From: AB-629-J13 sp964496365
Lineage (GTDB): Bacteria; Fidelibacterota; Marinisomatia; Marinisomatales; AB-629-J13
Direction of reading: 5' to 3'
Assembly (NCBI GenBank): GCA_964496365.1
Contig: CAZBZK010000110.1
Coordinates: 1-5,059 of the forward strand
Length of the DNA: 5,059 nucleotides
In this document: in pieces, positions 1-5,059 of the stretch
How positions within the stretch are numbered: position 1 is the stretch's first letter
Layout: each line of letters begins with the position of its first letter
Notes under the pieces: model-generated
Told to the model about the DNA's origin: nothing
The model's input: the letters and a program-made list of their open reading frames with translations, nothing else
Database searches by the model: none
Made by a program: the position numbers and the translations under genes

Positions 1-1134
1 TGGCCCTATGATTGGTCTGAGTTTTGTGTAAATGATGTTGAATTAACCGTAGATTACCTATCAGGATGGAATCTGGTTGGTCTTCCGTTACTTGTTGAAG
101 ACTCATACTATTTAACACTATTTCCAGACGCATACCAGAATACCCTTTACGGTTATAGTGGTGGGTATTTAATGCAAACGGAACTTTCGGAAGGAGAAGG
201 ATACTGGCTTAATTTCAGCACTGAGGGATCAGAAATTCTAACAGGGAATACCATCCAACACGTTGTAATCTCTCTCAGTGCAGGTTGGAATCTTATATCT
301 GGAATTTCTAATCCCATAGATATCAATAATATTCAGGACCCTGACGAAATTATTATTAATGGTACACTATATGGATTTAACAATATTTATGAAAGTACCA
401 CCATTATTCAACCCGGGAAAGGCTATTGGGTTAATTCAATTCAAGATGGTGAAGTAACCTTAACAAGCGGTGCAACCGCAAAGTCTATAAGTAATGATTA
501 TAAACTGAATGGAAAAGCCAACACTCTTAATGTAAATGGGTCTGAGCTATACTTTGGGTTAGAATTGTCAGATACGGAAAGACTAAGTTACAGCCTGCCT
601 CCAAAACCACCTGCTGGAGCTTTTGATGTCCGTTTCAAGAATGGATGGAGACTGGTGAAAGATTATGGAGTGGTAGAACTAATGCCTACAACAGAAACAC
701 TTACTATTTCCTACGATATTCAAATTCCTGCAGGACAGAAAAAGTATTGGGCAATAATTCAAGAAAATGGTGAAGAAATTATTTTGGAAAATATGGGTGA
801 AGTGGAAGTTCCATCCACAGACAGATTTACGTTAGAACGTAAGGAAGTCATACCCGATGCCTTTTCACTACATCAAAACTTTCCCAATCCGTTCAATCCC
901 ATAACGACTTTAAGTTATGAATTGCCGAAAGAAAGTGTTGTCAGACTTACGGTTTATGACATGCTGGGTCATGAAGTGATCACATTGGTTGATGCAAAGC
1001 AGAAAGCAGGATATAAGTCTATAAGGTGGAATGCAACAGACCGTATGGGAATACCTGTAAGTGCGGGTGTTTACATTTATCAATTGCATACAGAAGACTA
1101 TTCCCAATTCAGAAAGATGATTTTGCTGAAATAA
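1..1134 (+). CDS. Secreted T9SS-sorted protein with two GWNL repeats, 5'-truncated
   Basis: The frame is open from base 1 without a stop, so the gene begins upstream of the window; the ATG at 172 is internal. The 377 visible residues show, in order: a first repeat (about 20-72) with 'GWNLVGLP', 'TLYGY' and 'GEGYWLNF'; a second (about 90-146) with 'GWNLISGI', 'TLYGF' and 'GKGYWVNS'; a beta-rich domain (about 182-270) with 'YFGLEL' and 'PPKPPAGAFDVRF'; and a C-terminal sorting domain (about 288-377) with 'QNFPNPFNP', 'VYDMLGHEV', 'AGYKSIRWNATD', 'VSAGVYIYQL' and 'RKMILLK'. The tail matches the T9SS type A (Por) sorting domain known from the FCB group, which directs transport across the outer membrane and is normally removed. 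The protein is therefore expected at the cell surface or outside the cell. Any enzymatic or binding domain lies upstream, so its specific role cannot be named. The sorting tail is very sure; the GWNL repeats are sure as repeats but of unknown function. Confidence 0.93.
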   Translation, partial: WPYDWSEFCVNDVELTVDYLSGWNLVGLPLLVEDSYYLTLFPDAYQNTLYGYSGGYLMQTELSEGEGYWLNFSTEGSEILTGNTIQHVVISLSAGWNLISGISNPIDINNIQDPDEIIINGTLYGFNNIYESTTIIQPGKGYWVNSIQDGEVTLTSGATAKSISNDYKLNGKANTLNVNGSELYFGLELSDTERLSYSLPPKPPAGAFDVRFKNGWRLVKDYGVVELMPTTETLTISYDIQIPAGQKKYWAIIQENGEEIILENMGEVEVPSTDRFTLERKEVIPDAFSLHQNFPNPFNPITTLSYELPKESVVRLTVYDMLGHEVITLVDAKQKAGYKSIRWNATDRMGIPVSAGVYIYQLHTEDYSQFRKMILLK

Positions 1135-1148
1135 CAAAGACTATCTTG

Positions 1149-1210
1149 GTAAAACCCACCAAAGGTGGATTCATACGGATGGTATAGTAAATGTATCATG
1201 TGGGTTTTAC
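1149..1210. terminator. Long inverted repeat after the secreted-protein gene, possible terminator
   Basis: An 11-bp perfect inverted repeat, gtaaaacccac (1149-1159) and gtgggttttac (1200-1210), begins 15 bp after the stop codon. The stem has an A-tract, a GC core and a T-tract, the layout of a bidirectional intrinsic terminator. However, the 40-nt loop is long, and an inner hairpin, ccacc-aaa-ggtgg (1156-1168), competes for the left arm. Position favours transcription termination of the upstream gene. The long loop and the lack of a T-run beyond the stem leave this uncertain. Confidence 0.4.
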
Positions 1211-1296
1211 TAACCGTGTCATTGGTGTTTTCTTCCATTCACAAAGAGTATGAGTTCCTGATTTCACCGGAATTTCAATTTGATGAAAGCAATTAA
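1198..1296 (+). CDS. Doubtful 32-residue small ORF with signal-like start
   Basis: ATG at 1198 opens a 32-codon frame starting MWVLLTVSLVFSS, which looks like a short export signal, followed by a polar, acidic stretch ending FQFDESN. After the TAA at 1294-1296 the same frame continues with NIIPNLIGNLKD up to a second TAA at 1333-1335, so it may instead be the remnant of a slightly longer gene broken by a nonsense change. There is no good ribosome binding site; a ggatgg at 1178-1182 region is too far away. The start overlaps the right arm of the inverted repeat, whose T-rich bases alone produce hydrophobic codons. I do not recognise it, and chance is a strong alternative. Confidence 0.15.
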   Translation: MWVLLTVSLVFSSIHKEYEFLISPEFQFDESN

Positions 1297-1382
1297 AATA
1301 TCATACCCAATTTGATCGGGAACCTGAAAGATTAAACAATCCACGTCTTTGAATTGACACAGGTATTAAAATAAATTCTCTC

Positions 1383-1880
1383 ATGAAAAATGCAATTATT
1401 TTACTTTCCATTCTTCTTTTTTCCTGCGGAAAGAAAAAAGAGAACAATCATCCAAATTTTAGCGTTATAATAAACGTTGGAACCAAAAAAGTATCTTACG
1501 ATCTTTCCTTTGGTTTTTCTCCCAAGGCAACGGACGGATACGACCATGGTGTAGATAGATATGCACCACCTCCTCCCCCGCCTGTTTTTTTTGATGCTGC
1601 ATTGTGGAGAGATGGGGAACGATATTATTCCCAAATATTGAAAGGAAATGCTAAAGATTTGACGGAGCATGTTTGGGATATTGACCTACAATTTTCACCA
1701 GAAAATCAAATCATTTTAAAATGGAACCCTGGACCCTTGAAAGGATTAGGTAGCTTCTATCTTCAAGATGCTTTTGATGGGAGTCAAATCAATGTGGATA
1801 TGATTAAAGAAAACAAATTGATCATCACTAACCCTGCTCATAAAAAAGTAAAATTAAAGGTCATTCCCACTACTTCGTAA
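1383..1880 (+). CDS. Small lipoprotein with FG/poly-proline/FDA beta-domain
   Basis: This 165-residue protein begins with a lipoprotein signal: a Lys, a hydrophobic core, then 'LFSC' with the lipid-modified cysteine at residue 15, followed by Gly-Lys-Lys-Lys. It should be anchored in the inner or outer membrane and face the periplasm or surface. The mature part carries 'DLSFGF' (40-45), 'ATDGYDHGVD' (49-58), a run of six prolines (62-67), 'FFDAALW' (69-75), 'IILKWN' and a C-terminal 'NKLIITNPAHKKVKLKVIP'. This pattern resembles a beta-domain seen just before T9SS sorting tails in FCB secreted proteins, and similar landmarks occur in the gene at 1-1134. Here there is no sorting tail, so the domain stands alone on a lipid anchor. 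No Shine-Dalgarno sequence is visible; the ATG is chosen because the signal peptide starts there. The next gene begins 41 bp downstream. The function is unknown: no catalytic motif is seen, and a binding or structural role is only a guess. Confidence 0.88.
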   Translation: MKNAIILLSILLFSCGKKKENNHPNFSVIINVGTKKVSYDLSFGFSPKATDGYDHGVDRYAPPPPPPVFFDAALWRDGERYYSQILKGNAKDLTEHVWDIDLQFSPENQIILKWNPGPLKGLGSFYLQDAFDGSQINVDMIKENKLIITNPAHKKVKLKVIPTTS

Positions 1881-1921
1881 ATTACGGTCTGAGTAAACAA
1901 ATTAATTTTTAACCGGATTTC

Positions 1922-2703
1922 ATGGATCAATCCGAAAGATTTAAAGATGCTCTGGAACATTTATCTTTAATTGATGAGCGATTTGATTCATTAATTCACA
2001 CATTTGGAAAACCGACTTACATACCGGAAACCAATTATTTAAAATCCCTTATCCGTTCCATAATTTACCAACAATTATCAGGAAAGTCAGCTTTTGCTAT
2101 TTACAATCGGTTTATTGGATTGTTTAAGGATAGCGACTTCCCCAATGAAAAAGATATTTTAACCATTTCAAATGAAACCTACCGTTCTATAGGACTTTCA
2201 AATCAGAAATCCACTTATATAAAGGAAATTGCAAAAGCATCCAAGGATGGACAAATTCATTTGAATACATTTTCAAAACTTTCTGATGAGGAAATCCGGG
2301 ATGANNNNNNNNNNNNNNNNNNNNNNNNNNNNNNNNNNNNNNNNNNNNNNNNNNNNNNNNNNNNNNNNNNNNNNNNNNNNNNNNNNNNNNNNNNNNNNNN
2401 NNNNGACAAATTCATTTGAATACATTTTCAAAACTTTCTGATGAGGAAATCCGGGATGAGTTGATTCAGGTGAAAGGTATAGGACCTTGGACCATTGATA
2501 TGTTTCTCATGTTTTCCTTAAACCGCATGGACATCCTTCCCATAAATGATTTGGGAATTCAAAAAGGATTCAAAATATTGTTTGATTTGAAAGAGCTTCC
2601 TCATCCAAAATTTATGATCGAAAATTCTGCAATTTGGAAGCCCTATCGCACCATTGCCTGTTGGTATCTTTGGAAATTGGTAGATGGTCCATTCGAATGG
2701 TGA
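1922..2703 (+). CDS. AlkA-type DNA-3-methyladenine glycosylase (HhH-GPD), split by assembly gap
   Basis: This is a base-excision repair enzyme that removes alkylated bases such as 3-methyladenine from DNA in the cytoplasm. The reading frame is interrupted by 100 Ns (2305-2404) flanked by identical 55-bp copies. Removing one copy and the Ns (155 bp) gives a continuous 208-residue protein. In that numbering it shows 'SIIYQQLSGKSA' (46-57), the helix-hairpin-helix 'VKGIGPWTIDMF' (132-143), 'LPINDLGIQKGF' (154-165) with Asp158 at the catalytic aspartate position, and 'WKPYRTIACWYLW' (187-199). Trp138 sits where bifunctional Nth-type enzymes have the lyase lysine, which fits a monofunctional glycosylase. 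The length fits the compact forms of the family, which lack the N-terminal domain of E. coli AlkA (282 residues). As written the first half runs into the gap and then out of frame, so automatic annotation will report two broken pieces; I do not consider it a pseudogene. No clear Shine-Dalgarno is seen. It sits between two envelope genes with no obvious functional link. Confidence 0.92.
2250..2304 (+). repeat. 55-bp direct repeat, copy 1 (contig-end overlap)
   Basis: These 55 bases, ending flush against the run of Ns, are identical to 2405-2459, which begins flush after it. Both copies encode the same part of the glycosylase (residues about 110-127, 'QIHLNTFSKLSDEEIRD'). An exact overlap of odd length at both contig ends is what a k-mer-based assembler leaves when it scaffolds two contigs without merging them. 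It is most likely one genomic copy. Confidence 0.95.
2305..2404. other. Assembly gap of exactly 100 Ns
   Basis: There are 100 undetermined bases, a conventional placeholder for a scaffold gap of unknown size. Because the flanking 55 bp are identical and collapsing them restores the glycosylase frame, the true gap size is probably negative (an overlap) and no sequence is missing. Confidence 0.97.
2405..2459 (+). repeat. 55-bp direct repeat, copy 2 (contig-end overlap)
   Basis: This is the second copy of the 2250-2304 sequence, starting at the first known base after the Ns. From here the frame runs on into the helix-hairpin-helix of the glycosylase. The shift between copies (155 bp) is not a multiple of three, which is why the two halves appear in different frames in the unedited sequence. 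Confidence 0.95.
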
Positions 2704-2754
2704 ATGTGAGATTAATTCTGTGTAAATTGAAAATGATTAATTCGGAAATTAATT

Positions 2755-2760
2755 AAGGGA
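2755..2760 (+). promoter_or_regulatory. Shine-Dalgarno-like site before the 2767 gene
   Basis: The sequence aaggga lies 6 nt before the ATG at 2767, a proper distance for a ribosome binding site. It is the only reasonable Shine-Dalgarno match before any gene in the window and supports ATG 2767 over the ATG at 2773. Confidence 0.4.
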
Positions 2761-2766
2761 CCCCAA

Positions 2767-3222
2767 ATGAAAATGTGTTTATTGATAGTATCATTTTGTT
2801 TGATTCAAACAAAATTTATAGAAGGGAAAACTCATCCACATAAAGATGAATATATTTCTGCAGGATTTTTAGATCATAAAACCGGGATGAGTTTGATTGG
2901 TTATGCACGGACTCTGAAAACCGTGGATAGACACGAATTTTTTGTTGGTGGTGGAACGTTAATTGCAGCAATCACTTTAGCCATTGGGTGGAAATATTAT
3001 TTGCATGATTCACAAATCCCACTTTATTCTGTCGTTGCATTTCATGGCGTTTCAGGAATGGGTGGCGAATTTGGTGCTCCATTTATTTCATTGGGTGCAG
3101 AAAAAAGCATCACCGAAAAATTGTATATAAATGCAGGGTTAAATACTACGATAAGAATGTATAACAATCGATCACCCGAACTAATATCTTTTCCAAATAT
3201 TAATCTCAATTGGAGGTATTAA
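2767..3222 (+). CDS. Exported small protein, possible outer-membrane beta-barrel
   Basis: This 151-residue protein starts with a short basic-hydrophobic export signal (MKMCLLIVSFCLIQ, about 1-20). The mature part is rich in alternating hydrophobic/polar, Gly- and aromatic-containing stretches that look like beta-strands: 'EFFVGGGTLIAAITLAIGW', 'LYSVVAFHGVSG', 'APFISLGAEKSI', 'LYINAGLNTTIRMY' and the end 'NINLNWRY'. A final strand with a terminal aromatic residue is the usual C-terminal signal of outer-membrane barrel proteins. The size would suit a small barrel of about 6-8 strands. The segment around residues 60-75 is hydrophobic enough that an inner-membrane helix is an alternative. I recognise no named family. 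The gene begins 63 bp after the glycosylase and may be co-transcribed with it, but no shared function is apparent. Confidence 0.82.
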   Translation: MKMCLLIVSFCLIQTKFIEGKTHPHKDEYISAGFLDHKTGMSLIGYARTLKTVDRHEFFVGGGTLIAAITLAIGWKYYLHDSQIPLYSVVAFHGVSGMGGEFGAPFISLGAEKSITEKLYINAGLNTTIRMYNNRSPELISFPNINLNWRY

Positions 3223-3533
3223 TAAATAAATTTGAAAAACATACATTTTTACCCGTTTAATTTGTAATCATAATTCTCCAGTTTAGCGTATCCATAATGA
3301 TAAAAATTAAAATCATCTTATTAAAATCAATTAATGTATGAAGTTAGATAAATTTGCAATTACCAAGTTATATAGAATGGAACGGATAGGTATGGAATTT
3401 AAATTAGTTCATATCTGTACTTTTGTAAAATTGAAGCTGGTTTTTTCGTGAAAATTCGAAAATTAATTTTAAAGAAATAAGATAAAAAACGTTGGATTTA
3501 AAATTTGTGATCTATATTTTCAATTTACAACGT
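3223..3533. other. 311-bp AT-rich intergenic region, likely holds the promoter of the next gene
   Basis: No convincing gene is present. On the + strand three octamers fit the Bacteroidota -7 consensus TAnnTTTG: 3227-3234, 3349-3356 (followed by caat) and 3418-3425. None has a TTG at the expected 17-23 bp upstream, so these are half-matches only. There are also a 10-bp direct repeat attaaaatca (3306-3315 and 3320-3329) and an AT palindrome at 3459-3470, both compatible with chance in this composition. A 37-codon ORF at 3338-3451 has no supporting features. Confidence 0.6.
3418..3425 (+). promoter_or_regulatory. Candidate Bacteroidota-type -7 box (tacttttg)
   Basis: This octamer fits TAnnTTTG and lies 108 bp before the ATG at 3534, so it could drive the thioredoxin-fold gene. 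There is no -33 TTG at the right distance, and the phylum is not certain, so support is weak. The similar box at 3349-3356 is an equal alternative. Confidence 0.2.
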
Positions 3534-4865
3534 ATGTTTATCCTGTTATGGTGTCTCTTTCAAATTAGTGATCTGTATAGTCAGAAGCTCCATGGGACAT
3601 TCAATGATTCATCTCTAAACGGAAGTACACTTATACTCCTCGAACAGAAAGGAAATAATTTTTTCTTTTATGACTCAGTCCACATAAACAACTCTGGAGA
3701 TTTTTCATTTGGGAATTCAACCTATTTCATCGGCTATTATCGCTTGGTTTTAGACAGACAAAATTGGTTGGATTTGATTTTAAATCCCAATGAGTCTGAA
3801 GTTAACATTCGATTTAATGATGGCCTTATGAATGAAAACTATGAGGTCGTCACCTCAAATGAAAACAAAGCAATGTGTCAATTTGGTAGTAAATTGACAC
3901 ATTTGAACCAGGAAATAATGAATTTGGTTGTATCTAATTCACAACTGGATTTTTCTGATAGAAAAAAGGCAAAAGATTTAGAAGAAGCAATAGGGAAAAT
4001 GAGACAAAAAAAAATCACTCTTTTAAATAAGATCAGCAAAACCTATCCAAAAACTTATTTTCTCCGGTTTTCAAAAGTAAATGGCCCTGCGGACGCTCCG
4101 AATCAAAGGAGTAGAAAAGACAGCTTTTTTCTTAGTGGATTTTTATCCACATCAGATTTTTTAAGAACCAGTATGATTCCCAGTAAGTTAAATGAATATT
4201 TACACTATTATACTGTGATGGATGAATCGGGGATTCAATCATCCATTGACGATATTTTGCTCAATGCTGGATCTGACCCGGATGTGTATGAATATTGTCT
4301 TGAATTTCTGATTGATCACTTTGATTCAGAAAACAATGACGATGCGTTTGAATACGTTTTGGATGAATATGTAGATGATGAATATTCTGCAGGTGAATTT
4401 TCAGAATACATTCAAAACCGAATTGAAGGATTTCAAGCCCTAAAAGTTGGACAAACAACTCCTGATGCCGTTATTGAAAACAAGATGGGTTTAGGCATTT
4501 CCATAGCGTCAGTTGCTGCCATGAACAAGTTAACCCTGTTGTTTTTCTGGTCATCTTCCTGTCCCCATTGTGTGAAAGTACTGTCTCCTTTAACCTCCCT
4601 CTATTCCACTTTCCGAAAATCCAGTTTTGAAATTGTAGGAATATCATTGGATAGGAATCAGGACGAATGGTTAAGTGCTATTTACAACAACGATTTGAAC
4701 TGGGTGAATTTATGTGATTTTAACGGTTGGGAATCTCCAATTATAGATTTGTATTACGTTTCCAGAACCCCCACATTTCTACTTTTAGATGATAAGATGG
4801 AGATTGTAGGCAGACCGGGACATTGGAAAGATATTGCAGTCTATTTAGAAAATTGGAATCCGTGA
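3534..4865 (+). CDS. TlpA-like periplasmic thioredoxin-fold protein, DUF4369-like N-terminus
   Basis: This 443-residue protein has a signal peptide (MFILLWCLFQISDLYSQ), then three parts. An N-terminal beta-region (about 17-100) with 'KLHGTFNDSSL ... GYYRLVLD' resembles DUF4369, usual in Bacteroidota. A helical middle (about 110-295) contains an acidic stretch near 261-284. The C-terminal thioredoxin domain (about 299-443) has 'LLFFWSSSCPHC' with cysteines 343 and 346, 'FEIVGISLDRNQDEW', and the cis-proline motif 'RTPTFLLLD' with Pro413. Such proteins handle thiol-disulfide exchange outside the cytoplasm. The protein probably acts in the periplasm, or is tethered there, on unknown partners. 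The frame extends upstream to a TTG at 3492, but I chose ATG 3534 because the signal peptide begins there. No Shine-Dalgarno is visible. No redox partner such as CcdA/DsbD is in view, so reductase, oxidase or isomerase cannot be told apart. It is separated by 311 bp from the gene before and is probably transcribed alone. Confidence 0.9.
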   Translation: MFILLWCLFQISDLYSQKLHGTFNDSSLNGSTLILLEQKGNNFFFYDSVHINNSGDFSFGNSTYFIGYYRLVLDRQNWLDLILNPNESEVNIRFNDGLMNENYEVVTSNENKAMCQFGSKLTHLNQEIMNLVVSNSQLDFSDRKKAKDLEEAIGKMRQKKITLLNKISKTYPKTYFLRFSKVNGPADAPNQRSRKDSFFLSGFLSTSDFLRTSMIPSKLNEYLHYYTVMDESGIQSSIDDILLNAGSDPDVYEYCLEFLIDHFDSENNDDAFEYVLDEYVDDEYSAGEFSEYIQNRIEGFQALKVGQTTPDAVIENKMGLGISIASVAAMNKLTLLFFWSSSCPHCVKVLSPLTSLYSTFRKSSFEIVGISLDRNQDEWLSAIYNNDLNWVNLCDFNGWESPIIDLYYVSRTPTFLLLDDKMEIVGRPGHWKDIAVYLENWNP

Positions 4866-4877
4866 ATTTTCTTCCCA

Positions 4878-4914
4878 TTATACTCACAAGCCAAAAGCAA
4901 CACTAGTGGTATAA
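4878..4914. repeat. Imperfect inverted repeat downstream of the thioredoxin-fold gene
   Basis: The arms ttatactcac (4878-4887) and gtggtataa (4906-4914) pair over 9 bp with one bulged T at 4884 and an 18-nt loop. It begins 13 bp after the stop codon, a plausible place for a transcript-end hairpin. It lacks a T-run on either side, so it is not a standard intrinsic terminator. Confidence 0.25.
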
Positions 4915-5010
4915 GTAAAAGGCGTTTCATTGGCGCAAATTTACACTTATTTGGGGGAGGTTATTTTTAATCTTTTTACAAAATGATTTATAGAAATAGG
5001 AGTAATTTTT

Positions 5011-5032
5011 AATTATCACACTTGTGATAATT
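5011..5032. promoter_or_regulatory. 22-bp palindrome, likely operator
   Basis: Two perfect 10-bp arms, aattatcaca (5011-5020) and tgtgataatt (5023-5032), are separated by only 2 bp. The very short spacer and the absence of a following T-run argue against a terminator hairpin and for a binding site of a dimeric transcription regulator. It lies in a non-coding tail, 5 bp before an ATG at 5038 whose frame stays open to the end of the window, so it could control a gene starting there. The regulator family cannot be named from this alone. Confidence 0.5.
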
Positions 5033-5059
5033 TTGATATGACTGTCAAACATAATTTAT

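Noticed and set aside
910..1137. Reverse-strand open frame of 75 codons
   Set aside because: It lies wholly antisense to the strongly conserved T9SS sorting tail and has no recognisable features of its own.
1354..1359. Perfect TTGACA, a sigma-70 -35 match before the lipoprotein gene
   Set aside because: It lies only 23 bp before the ATG at 1383, and no -10 sequence fits at 16-18 bp spacing; it is probably chance.
1401..1670. Reverse-strand open frame of 89 codons
   Set aside because: It is antisense to the lipoprotein gene; its arginine/lysine-rich product arises from the proline and AT-rich codons opposite.
2250..2459. Genuine tandem duplication inside the glycosylase
   Set aside because: The copies are identical and end exactly at the Ns on both sides, and a duplication would shift the frame; an assembly overlap is far simpler.
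2736..2753. AT hairpin attaatt-cgga-aattaat between the glycosylase and the next gene
   Set aside because: It has a stem of only A-T pairs with no T-run following; too weak to call a terminator.
3338..3451. 37-codon + strand ORF in the intergenic region
   Set aside because: It has no ribosome binding site, signal peptide or recognisable motif, and this length is expected by chance.
3459..3470. Perfect 12-bp palindrome aaaattaatttt
   Set aside because: It contains only A and T in very AT-rich DNA; it is readily explained by composition.
3492..3533. Upstream TTG start for the thioredoxin-fold gene
   Set aside because: It would put 14 extra residues before a complete signal peptide that begins at ATG 3534; an N-terminal signal is better explained by the ATG.
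4261..4458. Reverse-strand open frame of 65 codons rich in His and Gln
   Set aside because: It is antisense to the acidic stretch of the thioredoxin-fold gene; its composition mirrors Asp/Glu codons read backwards.
4938..4945. Reverse-strand TAAATTTG resembling a Bacteroidota -7 box
   Set aside because: There is no reverse-strand gene downstream of it and no TTG at the -33 position.
4998..5002. AGGAG resembling a Shine-Dalgarno sequence
   Set aside because: No start codon lies at 5-10 bp; the next ATG with an open frame is at 5038, about 35 bp away.
5038..5059. Possible start of a further gene (MTVKHNL)
   Set aside because: Only seven codons are visible, which is too few to support a gene call; mentioned only with the palindrome.

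Overview
This is an AT-rich window of about 5 kb with every supported gene on the + strand. It looks like part of an uncultured member of the Fibrobacterota-Chlorobiota-Bacteroidota (FCB) supergroup. The best guess is Neomarinimicrobiota (SAR406) or a deep Bacteroidota relative. The reasons are a type IX secretion (T9SS) sorting tail of the 'QNFPNPFNP ... RKMILLK' style, a lipoprotein carrying the 'FG ... PPPPPP ... FDA' fold often found in those secreted proteins, a TlpA-like thioredoxin with a Bacteroidota-type N-terminal region, and mostly absent Shine-Dalgarno sequences. The phylum is an inference; no rRNA or marker gene is present.

Layout. Bases 1-1134 are the 3' part of a large secreted protein gene. 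It carries two 'GWNL' repeats, a beta-domain and a C-terminal T9SS sorting domain. A 248-bp gap follows, with a long inverted repeat and a weak small ORF. Bases 1383-3222 hold three closely spaced genes that could be one transcription unit: a small lipoprotein (1383-1880), a compact AlkA-type DNA glycosylase (1922-2703) and a small exported, possibly outer-membrane protein (2767-3222). A 311-bp AT-rich intergenic stretch leads to a TlpA/DUF4369-like periplasmic thioredoxin-fold protein (3534-4865). The final 194 bp are non-coding and contain a 22-bp near-perfect palindrome, possibly the operator of a gene that lies beyond the window.

The most definite oddity is an artefact. The glycosylase gene is interrupted by exactly 100 Ns, and the 55 bp on either side of the gap are identical. 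Collapsing this overlap restores one continuous 208-residue reading frame with all family motifs, so the gene is intact and the gap is almost certainly a failed contig join.

Four of the five genes encode exported or envelope proteins (T9SS cargo, lipoprotein, possible outer-membrane protein, periplasmic thiol protein). The fifth is a housekeeping base-excision repair enzyme. I see no defence system, mobile element, CRISPR array or RNA gene, and no clear evidence of a new multi-gene system. The most biologically interesting point is the apparent sharing of one beta-domain between the T9SS-tailed protein and the neighbouring stand-alone lipoprotein.
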